Below, piece after piece: positions 34,513-44,400 of a stretch of DNA of 64,000 bases; position 1 is the first letter of the stretch, and every line of letters begins with the position of its first letter. A program made the translations under genes and the position numbers. Source of the DNA: Methylosinus sp. Sm6 (GTDB lineage Bacteria; Pseudomonadota; Alphaproteobacteria; Rhizobiales; Beijerinckiaceae); contig NZ_JAINDZ010000001.1 of assembly GCF_019802345.1 (NCBI RefSeq), positions 310,001 to 374,000 on the forward strand. The letters are read 5' to 3'. The notes beneath the pieces are model-generated. The model did not search any database. It worked only from the letters and a program-made list of their open reading frames with translations, and had not been told where the DNA came from.

Positions 34513-36369
34513 ATGTTGGAGAGAAATTCAATTTTTCGTCGCGGGGCGTTGCTCGTCGCCGCATCGCTCCATGCTCTGATCTGCGCGACGCCGGCCTTTG
34601 CGCAGAGCGCGGCGGATGCTGCGGATGCGGTGGACGTCGGCAAGCCGAGCGAGGCGACGCGGCCGAAGGTTTCGAAAGCGCGGGGGATTTCGCCCAATGC
34701 GACCGTCAATCTCGTCAATCTTCTCGTGAAGCAGGGCGTGCTCAGCGAGGAGCAGGCGCGCTCGCTGATCGATCAGGCCGAGAAGGAGGCCTATGTGCAG
34801 CGTCAGGCGACGAAGGACGCGACGGCGAAAGCCGGGGACGCGGCCAAGACCGCCGCCGCCGCGAGCGCCGCCGCCTCGCCGCCCGGCGTCAAGCATGTGA
34901 CCTATGTGCCCGAGATCGTGAAACGCCAATTGCGCGAGGACATCAAGAAGGACGTGATGGCGCAAGCGCAGAAGGAGAATTGGGCGTCTCCCGGCGTGTT
35001 TCCGGAATGGGCGACGCGCATCCATTTCTATGGCGACATGCGCCTGCGCTATCGCGGCATTTTCTATCCGGACGGAAACGATCAGATCAATGCGGTCAAC
35101 TTCAACGCCATCAACACCGGCTCGCCCTATAATGTGAGCAAGGCCTACGAGTACTACTATCCGACCTATAATGTGACGCAGGACCGCAGCCAGTTCCGCT
35201 TCCGCGGCCGCCTCGGCATGATCGCCGAGCTCGACGACAGCTTCTCGGTCGGACTGCGCTTCGCCGGCGGCGAGAATAATTCGCCCGTGTCGCAGAACCA
35301 GACCTTCGGCGCGGGCGGCGGCAATTTCTCGAAATATTCGCTGTGGATCGACCGCGCCTTCTTCAAATTTCGGCCGGTCGAGGAGTTCTCGATCACGGCC
35401 GGGCGAATGGACAATCCGTTCTGGTCGCCGACCAATCTCGTCTGGTATCGCGACATCGGGTTCGACGGCTTCGCCGCGCAGGGCAAGTATCAAGTCGCCG
35501 AGAATGTCACGGCCTTCGCCTCCGGCGGCGCCTTTCCGCTCTTCAACACCGATCTCAACGCCGGCATCAACCTCCCGGCCTATGACTACGGTCCGCCGTC
35601 GAAGCTGCCGAGCCGTGACAAATGGCTGTTCGCCGGCCAGCTCGGCGTCGCCGCCAAGATCGGCGCCGATTATTCTTTCAAGCTCGCTGCGACTTATTAT
35701 GATTTCAGCAATGTGCAGGGGCAGCTCTCGACTCCCTGCTCCGTCTCCAGCGCGTCCGACCTGTGCGACACGGATCTGACGCGGCCGTCCTTCGCGCAGC
35801 GCGGCAACACCTATTTCCCACTGCGCTCGATCATCAGCACCATCGCGAACAATGGCAACCAGCTCAATCAATTTCAATATTTCGGGCTTGCCCAGCAGTA
35901 TCGGCCGGTCGTTGCCGCCGCCCAGGCCGATTTCGGACATTTCGATCCGATTCACATCGTGCTCGATGGTGAATATATTTTAAATACAGCGTTTAACGGA
36001 AACTTGAACACTTCTTTCCTCGCCAATAATGTGGTGGGCGCGATCCAGGATGTGTTTCCGGGCTGGTATGTCGGCGGGCGATACGGCTATCTCGCCAGCG
36101 CCACAGTCGGCCACAAGGATATTCGGCATCTTTGGGATTGGAATGTGTTCGGGGGGTATAAATATCTGGGGTCGGATGCGATGGTCGACGCTTTCGTCGA
36201 CGCGGATTTCGGCCTCGGCGGCACGAATTTGAAAGGCTATTTCCTCGGCGGCAATCTCGGCGTCGGCGAGAATGTGTGGCTCGCGCTGCGCTGGATGAGC
36301 GCAAATAACATCTCCGGCTCGCCCTACGCCGCCGACGTTCTGCATCTCGATCTCAACGGAAAGTTCTGA
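34513..36369 (+). CDS. Putative outer-membrane porin (Porin_5-like)
   Basis: 618-residue protein with a signal peptide (LLVAASLHALICATPAFA), a helical/coiled N-terminal part (LVNLLVKQGVLSEEQARSLID to about 165) and a C-terminal beta-barrel with alternating aromatic strands (RIHFYGDMRLRYRGIF, SQFRFRGRLGMIAEL, NVWLALRWMSANN), ending LHLDLNGKF. The N-terminal 'keep one periplasmic helix pair' build matches putative porins of family PF16930. It lies in the tps/exb/tonB operon, 72 bp after tonB and 2 bp before the coiled-coil gene. No clear TonB box is visible. Possible roles are an accessory channel or a surface partner for TpsA. Confidence 0.75.
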   Translation: MLERNSIFRRGALLVAASLHALICATPAFAQSAADAADAVDVGKPSEATRPKVSKARGISPNATVNLVNLLVKQGVLSEEQARSLIDQAEKEAYVQRQATKDATAKAGDAAKTAAAASAAASPPGVKHVTYVPEIVKRQLREDIKKDVMAQAQKENWASPGVFPEWATRIHFYGDMRLRYRGIFYPDGNDQINAVNFNAINTGSPYNVSKAYEYYYPTYNVTQDRSQFRFRGRLGMIAELDDSFSVGLRFAGGENNSPVSQNQTFGAGGGNFSKYSLWIDRAFFKFRPVEEFSITAGRMDNPFWSPTNLVWYRDIGFDGFAAQGKYQVAENVTAFASGGAFPLFNTDLNAGINLPAYDYGPPSKLPSRDKWLFAGQLGVAAKIGADYSFKLAATYYDFSNVQGQLSTPCSVSSASDLCDTDLTRPSFAQRGNTYFPLRSIISTIANNGNQLNQFQYFGLAQQYRPVVAAAQADFGHFDPIHIVLDGEYILNTAFNGNLNTSFLANNVVGAIQDVFPGWYVGGRYGYLASATVGHKDIRHLWDWNVFGGYKYLGSDAMVDAFVDADFGLGGTNLKGYFLGGNLGVGENVWLALRWMSANNISGSPYAADVLHLDLNGKF

Positions 36370-36371
36370 TC

Positions 36372-36968
36372 ATGCGCCCTCGCACGCTTGCTTTCGCTCT
36401 GGCGCTGGCCGCCTCGCCGTTCTTGCCGGCGGCGGCCGCGGATTCCGAGGCGGACCGGCTCCGCGAGGCTCTGCGTGGCGCGATCACGCAGCAGCGCGCA
36501 TTGGAGGACCAGCGCGCCGCGCTGCAGGCCAAGCTCACCGAAGCGGACGCCGTGCGCGCGAAGCTCGAGGGGCAGGTGAAGGCGGCCAAGGCCGATATCA
36601 AACAGGTGGAGAAGGCGCATCGCGACGCGGTCGAGGAGTTCAATCAGCGCCTCACCGAACGCGATCAGACGCTGGAGAAATGGAAGGCGGCCTATGAAGA
36701 GGCGGCTGATGTCGCGCGCGCCAAGGACGCCGAGCGCGCCAAATTCGAGGCGCAGGCCGCGAGCTTCAAGGCGGGCCTGAAGACCTGCAAGGCGAAGAAC
36801 ACGGAGCTCGCCAGAATCGGCCGCGAGCTGCTGCAGCATTACGAAACGGCCAACTTCGCCGATCTCGCGGTCGCGAGCGAGCCGCTCTCGGGCGTGCGCC
36901 GGGTCGAGATTCAAAATCTGCTGCAGGACTACAATGACAAGATTCTCGATCAGAAGGTGACGCCATGA
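36372..36968 (+). CDS. Secreted coiled-coil protein of unknown function
   Basis: 198-residue protein with a signal peptide (MRPRTLAFALALAASPFLPAAAA) followed by an almost continuous coiled coil rich in Ala, Glu, Lys and Gln (residues about 25-150), with RAALQAKLTEADAVRAKLEG as a typical stretch. A short C-terminal part follows (IGRELLQHYETANF, then VRRVEIQNLLQDYNDKILDQ). It has two cysteines near residues 137-140 region (TCKAK). Two bp after the porin gene, it overlaps the PpiC gene by 4 bp (ATGA). Likely a periplasmic helper or spacer protein in the exoprotein export pathway; I cannot assign a family. Confidence 0.7.
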   Translation: MRPRTLAFALALAASPFLPAAAADSEADRLREALRGAITQQRALEDQRAALQAKLTEADAVRAKLEGQVKAAKADIKQVEKAHRDAVEEFNQRLTERDQTLEKWKAAYEEAADVARAKDAERAKFEAQAASFKAGLKTCKAKNTELARIGRELLQHYETANFADLAVASEPLSGVRRVEIQNLLQDYNDKILDQKVTP

Positions 36969-37963
36969 GCAGTGTGACGAAACGGCCCGCATTCCTGTCC
37001 CGAGCGCTTCGCGCTCTCGTGATCGGAGCCGCGCTCTCGTCGCCCGCGTGCGCCCTGGCGCAAACGCAGGCTCCGGCTCAAAAGCCCAGGCCGGCGGCGC
37101 CGCAGGTCTCGGCGATCAAGCCGCAGCCGCCCGCGGCCGCGAAGGTGGGCGAGGACGTCGTCGCCCATGTCGGCGGTACCGACATCACGGCGGGCCAGCT
37201 GCGCGCCTATGTCGAGGCGCTCGGCGCGCGCGAGCAAGCGGCCATCGCCAAGGAGCCCGGCCTGCTGAATCAGGCCGTTCGGCAGATGCTCAGCGAGCGC
37301 GTCGTGCTGCAGGAGGCGCTCGCCAAGAAGTGGGATCAGGAGCCCAAGGTGGCGGCGCAGCTCGAGCGGCTGCGCGAGCGCGCTGTGGTCGAGCTCTATC
37401 TGCAGTCCGTGTCTGTTCCGCCCACCGGCTATCCGGGCGAGGAGGAGATGCAGAAGGCTTATGACGCCAATCGCAGCGCCTTCGTGGTTCCGCGGCAATT
37501 CCAGCTCGGCCACATTTTTGTCCAGGCGCCGAAGGACGCCGACCGCGCGACGGAGGACAAGGCGAAGAAGACGCTGGAGGAGATTCAGCGCAAGCTGAAA
37601 TCCGGCGCGGATTTCGCCGCGGTCGCGAGGACAGAGAGCGAAGGCAAGGACGGCGGCGAACTCGGCTGGCTGTCGGAAGGGCAGATTCGACCCGAGATCC
37701 GGCAGCGGGCGATGGGGCTCGCCAAGGGGGGCGTGTCGGAGCCGATTCAGCTCGACGACGGCTGGCACATCGTGAAGCTGCTCGACACCAAGCCGTCCTA
37801 CACGCGCCCGCTCGCGGAAGCGCGCGAGCAGCTCGCACAGCAGATGCGGGCCGAGCGCGCGTCCATGCTGCGCCGAGCCTATGTGGCGGAGCTCGTCAAG
37901 CGCAATCCGCCCGTCGTCAACGAGATCGCGCTGTCGAATCTTCTCGACGGCGTCCGCAAGTAA
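36965..37963 (+). CDS. PpiC/SurA-type periplasmic peptidyl-prolyl isomerase
   Basis: 332-residue secreted chaperone-isomerase. A signal peptide (ALRALVIGAALSSPACALAQ) is followed by a proline-rich linker, a SurA_N-like helical part (about 60-150, VAHVGGTDITAGQLRAYVEA) and a parvulin domain (about 155-270; FQLGHIFVQAPKDA, FAAVARTESEGKDGGELGWL, PIQLDDGWHIVKLLD). The C-terminal helices return to the chaperone body. In this operon it most likely keeps the very large TpsA, or the porin and TpsB, unfolded in the periplasm. It overlaps the preceding gene by 4 bp. Confidence 0.9.
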   Translation: MSSVTKRPAFLSRALRALVIGAALSSPACALAQTQAPAQKPRPAAPQVSAIKPQPPAAAKVGEDVVAHVGGTDITAGQLRAYVEALGAREQAAIAKEPGLLNQAVRQMLSERVVLQEALAKKWDQEPKVAAQLERLRERAVVELYLQSVSVPPTGYPGEEEMQKAYDANRSAFVVPRQFQLGHIFVQAPKDADRATEDKAKKTLEEIQRKLKSGADFAAVARTESEGKDGGELGWLSEGQIRPEIRQRAMGLAKGGVSEPIQLDDGWHIVKLLDTKPSYTRPLAEAREQLAQQMRAERASMLRRAYVAELVKRNPPVVNEIALSNLLDGVRK

Positions 37964-37984
37964 GCCACGCAGGAAAGGCTGCCC

Positions 37985-38458
37985 ATGTCGGATTCCCTCA
38001 TCGCTCGCCTGACGCTCGACGATCTGCGCGAGCTCCTGCAACGAGCCGGCTATCGTGTGGAGGCCGCGACCGATCCGGTCGCGGCCATTCCTTATCTGCG
38101 CTCGGCGACGAGCGGCCTCGGCTTCGATATCCGGCCGGGCAGCCGCCTCGCCGGCGAGGGCGAAGCGCAGTTCGCCGACGTCGCTTTCGTCTGCGTGCTG
38201 CAGATCGTCGGCGAGCTGCCGGCGGATCTGATCAATGGCTGGAATGTCGCGCGCCGCTTCGCGCGGCTCCAGCGCGGCGGCTCATTCGTCGCGCTGTGCA
38301 TGGACGTCTCGGTGGTCGGCGGCGTGACAGAGGCGTATCTGCGCGCGCAGATCGAGATCTGGGACCGTCTCATTCAAGATCTCGTCGTCTATCTGCGCGA
38401 AGGTCTTCGCGAGCAGGCGGTCGCGACAGAATCGCCCGCGCCTGCCTCGGTGGCGTGA
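37985..38458 (+). CDS. YbjN-domain protein
   Basis: 157-residue protein without a signal peptide. The pattern LQRAGYRVEAATD, GFDIRPGSRL, FADVAFVCVLQIVGEL, INGWNVARRFARLQRGGSFV and LCMDVSVVGGVTEAYLRAQI-E follows the YbjN family (type III secretion chaperone-like fold). The conserved Asn-x-Trp-Asn and Asp-x-x-x-x-Gly-Gly-Val positions are present. It lies 22 bp after ppiC and 30 bp before tpsA. By fold and position it could act as a cytoplasmic chaperone or regulator of the giant exoprotein; that is inference. YbjN proteins have no firm biochemical role. Confidence 0.7.
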   Translation: MSDSLIARLTLDDLRELLQRAGYRVEAATDPVAAIPYLRSATSGLGFDIRPGSRLAGEGEAQFADVAFVCVLQIVGELPADLINGWNVARRFARLQRGGSFVALCMDVSVVGGVTEAYLRAQIEIWDRLIQDLVVYLREGLREQAVATESPAPASVA

Positions 38459-38488
38459 AGACGTCTTGAAATCACGGATGGGTCGGTC

Positions 38489-41400
38489 ATGACATTGCGC
38501 GCGCGCGCCCACTCCCGCCGGTCGGTCGCTCCGTCGGCGGGCTTCGTCGCCTCCTTTTCCCGCAAGCGGCTGCTGGCGGGCGCCAGCGCGCTCGTTCTGG
38601 CCGCCTTCGTCACGCAAGGTTTCGAGGGCGCCGCGGCGCGGCCGTTGGGCGGCGCGAGCGTTCCGGCGCCGGCCGTCGCAGCGGTGGACGGGGCGAACGC
38701 CGCAGCGCAGCAGGCCGCCACGATCGCGCGCCAAAGCGAGAGCTCGTTGACGCGCGCGACGCAGGCGATCCAGGCGATGCAGGCCGCGCAGGCGGCGGCG
38801 CGCGCCGCGGCGGGCGCTGCGGTCCAACCGCAGATCGCGGATGGCCTCAGCCTCGGGGGCGGAGGCAGGCTGCCGGGGCTCGTCGTCGATCCGCGCGTCG
38901 GCTCCGATCCAAATCTCTGGATCAACGCCGATCTGCCCAAGCAGAGCGTCGGCGACGGCAAGACCGAGGTCACCATCAAGCAGAACGCCGCGCAGGCGGT
39001 GATGACCTGGCTCTACTACAATGTCTCGCCCAATACGTCCGTCGTCTACGACCAGCAGGGCCATGAGAATTGGGTGGCGCTCAACCGCATCGACGCGACC
39101 GGCGCGCCGAGCCGCATCCTCGGCCAAATCAAAGCCGACGGCACAGTGCTGCTGATCAATCCCAACGGAATCATCTTCGGCGCCGGCTCGCAGGTCAATG
39201 TGCATTCGCTGATCGCCTCCTCGCTCGACATCGACGGGACGGCGGCGGCGAGCGTGTTCAACGGAAACGCCGCCTACAATAAGATGACCTTCGAGATCGC
39301 CGGGCTCGGAGCGGTGACGGCCTTTGCGCCGCCCAACGAAGCGGCGGCAAATCGCAATTTCGTCGGAACCGGGTCGGGGCAGGGATTATTCCCCATTGCG
39401 ACCAAGCTCGGCGTGACGGTCGGCAATTCGACGCGCTTCTCGATGGGGACGATGGACGGCGTCGCGGCGTCGCAGGCTCCGGGCGGCGGCGCGATCGTCG
39501 TCGAGCGCGGCGCATCGCTCACGACCTCGGTCAATGAGACCGACGATGGCGGCTATGTCGCGCTGCTCGGGCCGCGGGTCGCCAATTCCGGCAGCATCAA
39601 GACGCAGAACGGGCAGGTCATCCTCGCGGCGCAGGGCTCGGCGCTGCTCAGCGAGCCGCAGGCGACGGCGACGGGCGTGCACACCTCGATCGTCGTCGAC
39701 CAGGATTTTTCTGGAGGCGAAAATCCGTCGAATTCGACCTTCACGTCGCTTACGCTCGGCGGGGCGGGGCTCGCGACGAATGACGGATTGCTGTTCGCTC
39801 CGAATGGCGCGGTCACCATCTCCAGCGACCGCATCGAGCAGAAGGGCGTTGTCGCGGCGACGACCAGCGTGGCGCGTCCCGGCTCGATCACCTTCTCCGC
39901 GTCGGGCGACGTGATCTTCGGCGGCGACAGCGTGACCACTATTCTGCCGGACGAAGGCAGCGGAACGACTCCGGCCGGAACAGCCACTCCCGACTATTTT
40001 GCCGACAGCCTGCAGCCCCGCATCGAGATCAGCGGCGCCGGCGTCGATTTTCAATCGGGCTCGCTGCTGCGGGCTCCGAGCGCGGCGGTGGTGATTCGCG
40101 GCTTCTCCTCTCCGGTGCTGCTCGAATCCGGCGCGACCATCGACGTCTCCGGCCTCGCGGATGTGCAGGTTCCGGTCTCCAAATTTCTCGTCACTTTCGT
40201 CGTCACGCCGAATGAGGTCGCCGATTCCCCGCTCGCCGCGGCGCTCATCGGCCAGACGGTGACCATCGACACGCGCCTCTCCGGCACGCGCGCCGACGGC
40301 GTGAGCTGGGTCGGGTCGCCGGTCGTCGACGCGTCCGGCTACGCCGGCCTCATTCCCAAGACGATCGAGGAGCTTCTGACGGTCGGCGGGTCGCTGAACA
40401 TATCCGGCAAGACCTTCATTCAGCAGCGCGGCTCCGTCGTCGATCTCTCGGGCGGCTATGTCACCTATACCGGAGGCGCGATCAACACGACGCGCCTCAT
40501 CGGCGCCGACGGCCGCTTTTACGACATCGGCTCCGCCGATCCGGGCATGCGTTATGTCGGCTCCGCGGCGGCGGGCGGCTTCACCGTGAATCATTCACGT
40601 TGGGGCGTCAGCGAAACCTACGTCAATTCGCTGCTCAATCGCGCGCATTACGAAGAAACCTATATCGCCGGGGCGAGCGCGGGCTCGCTGTCGACCACGG
40701 CGATTCCGATTTTGGACGGAACCATCATCGCGCGCACGGTCGCGGGCCTGCGTCAGCGCGCCAACGCGGTCGGCGGCGGCGCGACGCGGCAGACCTCGCT
40801 CGAGCAATTGCCGGCAGGCGCCTCGCTGACCATCACCCGCGGCGGCAATTATCTGCTCGAGACGAGCGAGCAGGCCGGCGACGATCCTTATGGGCTCGCC
40901 GATTATGCTTATGGGGCGGATTATTCCACGCCGACGACGGTGGCGCTGCTCACGGACCGGCTCTCGGCGACCGGCTTCGGCTCCATCGAGATCAATCCCG
41001 CCGGGGACGTCCAGCCGGTCGTGAACATGGCCGAGGGCGCGACGCTGACCGTTGCGGCGGGCGGCGCGGTCGATCTCGCCGGCGTGCAGAGGATCGACGG
41101 CGTCATCAGAGCGGCGGGCGGAAGCATCACCCTCACCGGCAGCTACGCCAGCGCCGACGCCGTCTCCGCTCCGCCGCCGCTGGTGCTCGGCTCGCATGCC
41201 GAGCTGAATGTGCGGGGCCTCTGGGTCAATGACCAGGGCGCGGTCGGCGATGCGCTGCAGGGCGCCGCCTTCGTGAACGGCGGCTCGGTCAGCATCAATA
41301 CGGTCGCGGCGAGCTATCGGCTCGTGCAGAACGACGACAGCCACATATTGGACGCGACGCAGAGCATCATCCTCTCGTCCGGCAGCGTCATCGACGTGTC

Positions 41401-44400
41401 GAGCGGCGGCTATGTCCGCGCCGACGGCCAGTTGAAGCTCGGCGCGGATGGACTGCCCGTCGGCCGCGGCGGCAATCTCTCGCTGCGAACCTATGTCGGC
41501 GACTGGGTCGCGCTCAATCCCAACGCCAACGTCTATAACGAGCATCCGAGCGGCGGCAATCAGCCGAATGCGGCGACGGTCGTGCTCGGCGGAACGATCC
41601 GTTCCGAAGGGCTCGGCGCCGGCGGAAAATTCACGCTGCAGGCGCCGACCGTCACGATCGACGGCGCCGCGAATGCGATCGCCTCCTATACGTCGGGCGA
41701 GCGCTCGGGCGAGGTCGTGCTGCCCGCGCGCTTTTTCGCCGCGAACGGCTTTTCCGATTATGCGCTGACCAGCGTCTATGGAAGCTCGACGGTGACGGCG
41801 GGAACCCATGTGCTCCTGCAGCAGACGAGCTATCTGCCGACGGACGCGCTGACGGCGTTGCCGACCGGCGCCGATTTGCGTGATGTGGCGCGGATCGGCC
41901 TCGCGCCGGACGGATTGCGCAATCCGGTGAGCTTCGCGCTCGGCCATGTCGCTTACGTCTATGGCGAGACGGGGCCGAGCACGACGGCGGGCGTGCTGCT
42001 CGATTCCGGCGCGCGCATCGTCGCGGAAGCGAGCGCGAAGGCGCAGGCGTCGGTCCGGCTCGAATCTCTCGGCGGCTCGGTCACTGTGCTCGGCGCGATC
42101 ACGGTGCCCGGCGGCGAGATCGAATTGCGCGCCGAGCGCACCAATGTCAGCGGATCGAGTCGCCTGACCGTCACCGTCGGCGCCGAGGCGTCGCTCGATG
42201 TGAGCGGCGTCTTTGTCCGAGATCCGACGCAAATCGCCTATCGCACCGGAGTCGCGCTCGACGGCGGATCGATCGATCTGTTCGCCGAACGCGCGATCGA
42301 TGTGCAGCGCGGCGCGCGGCTGCTGCTCGAGGGAACGTCGGCCAGCGTCGAAATCCCCTCGGGCGCGGCGCTGTCGGGGGAGCGTCTCGTCGCGCAGCCG
42401 ATCTGGAGCGACGGCGGCGTGCTGACGCTCGACGGGCCGGGCGCCTTCGCCGGAACCGTGAGCGCGCGCGGCGGCGCGCCGCTGGCGAACAATGGCTCGC
42501 TGGTCGTGACGGATCCGACGGTTATCGAGCAGGCCGGCGTCGTTGGAGTTTCCACCAGTCGATACGCGACCGCGGACAGTCTGGTCATCGGCGTCGACAC
42601 GCTCAATAGCAGCGGCTTCGACTCCCTTTCATTGCCCGACGTCTCCTTCGTCGGGTCCATGTCGGTCGCCCTGCGCGGATCGCTGATCCTCGGCGGAATG
42701 CTGACCGCGCGACCGGGGAGCGACGGATCGCCGGCGATGGTCGCGCTCGACGCCGGCTATGTCTGGCTGCGGCAGTCCGATATCGATCCATCGCCGGCGC
42801 GGACGGGCGACGGCGTTCTCCAGGTTTCGGCGCAATGGATCGATATCGGCACGCCGGACACGCATGTGCGCGACGAAGGCTCGCAGGTCACCTTCCGGAA
42901 TTTCGGTTCGGTCACGCTCGAGAGCGCCGATGCGATCCGCCTCATCGGCTCCAATGTCTCGTCCACGCGCACGGGCAATCGCTTCGTCGGCTCGCTCGCG
43001 GTGGCCGGCGATCTGACGCTGAAGGCGGCGGAGATTTATCCGACGAGCGGGACCAGCTTCACGCTGCGGGCGACCGGCAAGATCACCGTCGAGCAGAACG
43101 GCGTGGCGAGCGCGCCTCTGTCGGCCGGGGGCTCGATCATACTCGACGCGCGTGAGATCGTGCAGAACGGGACGCTCTGGGCGCCCTTCGGACAGGTCGT
43201 TCTCGGCAACAAGACCACGACGGCGAGCGTGACCCTCGGCGCGGGCAGCCTGACCTCGGTGTCGGGCGCTGGAACGGTCGTTCCTTACGGCTATACGGTC
43301 GACGGCGAGAGATGGTTCGTCGGCGACACGACGTCCGACGGAAAGGATTACGAAGGTTTCCGCCTCACCTCGAGCCCGGCGCGCGCGATCACGCTCAATG
43401 GCGCGGAAGTCGACACGCTCCAAGGCGCGCGGCTCGATCTTTCGGGCGGCGGCGACATCTACGCCAGCGAGTTCGTGGCGGGCGTCGGCGGCAGCCAGAA
43501 TGTGCTCGCCGGCCCGAATGTCTATGCGCTCGTTCCGACCTCTTCGGCTCGGGTCGCGCCCTATGATCCGACCTTTGCCTCGTCGGCGACCGGCGCGCCG
43601 TTCGATTCGAGCCTGCTGAATGCGACAGCGGGCCAGGCGATCTACATCTCCGGCGGCAATGGCGTGCCGGCGGGCTATTACACGCTGATGCCGGGCATGT
43701 ATGCGACGCTGCCCGGCGCCTATCGCGTCACGGTCGCTTCCGCTTCGACCGCCAGCGCCGCGTCCTGGAGCCTGACGTCGATGGACGGCTCCATCTATGT
43801 GACGGGCCAGTTCGCCAATCTCATCACCGGCGCGCGATCGTCGCAGAACATGGTGTTCCAGCTGCAGGCGCAGTCGACCTGGTCGCGCTATTCGCAGATC
43901 GACATCACCTCGGGCGCGCGCTACATTCGCGAACTCGCCCTGACCGCCGGAACGGCCATTCCCGCTCTGCCGCTCGACGGCGGCGCGCTGACCTTCGCCG
44001 CGCGCGATCGTCTGTCGATCGGCGGCTCCTTCGATTTCAGCGCTGGCGAGAGCCCGCTCGAGACGGGCCTGACAGGCGTCGGCGGACAGCTGGCGATCAG
44101 CGCCGCGAAGATCCTCGTGCTGGCTTCGGACAAGACCCCGGCGCCGGGCCAAACCGGCTATCTCACCGTCGACGCCGATCAGATCAGCCGGGTCGGCGCG
44201 ACGACGGTGCTGATCGGCGGCTCCTCGAGCGTCGACTCTTCCGGCGATCTCGCCGTGACCGGCGTCGCGACCGATGTCGAGATCGCGACGGACGCTTCGC
44301 ACAGATTGACCGCTCCCGAGCTCGTCGTCGTCACGCGGGCGGGCGGCGGCGGCATCGTCGTCGACGAGGGCGCCGCCATAGGGGCCATCGGAACGGCCGG

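Noticed and set aside
34513-36369. The porin as a TonB-dependent receptor powered by the adjacent TonB
   Set aside because: There is no plug domain and no TonB box. The N-terminal part is helical, as in Porin_5-type proteins.
36965-37963. The PpiC-type gene as the general housekeeping SurA
   Set aside because: A SurA role cannot be excluded, but the position inside the tps/exb/tonB run and the lack of lptD/pdxA neighbours favour a dedicated chaperone.
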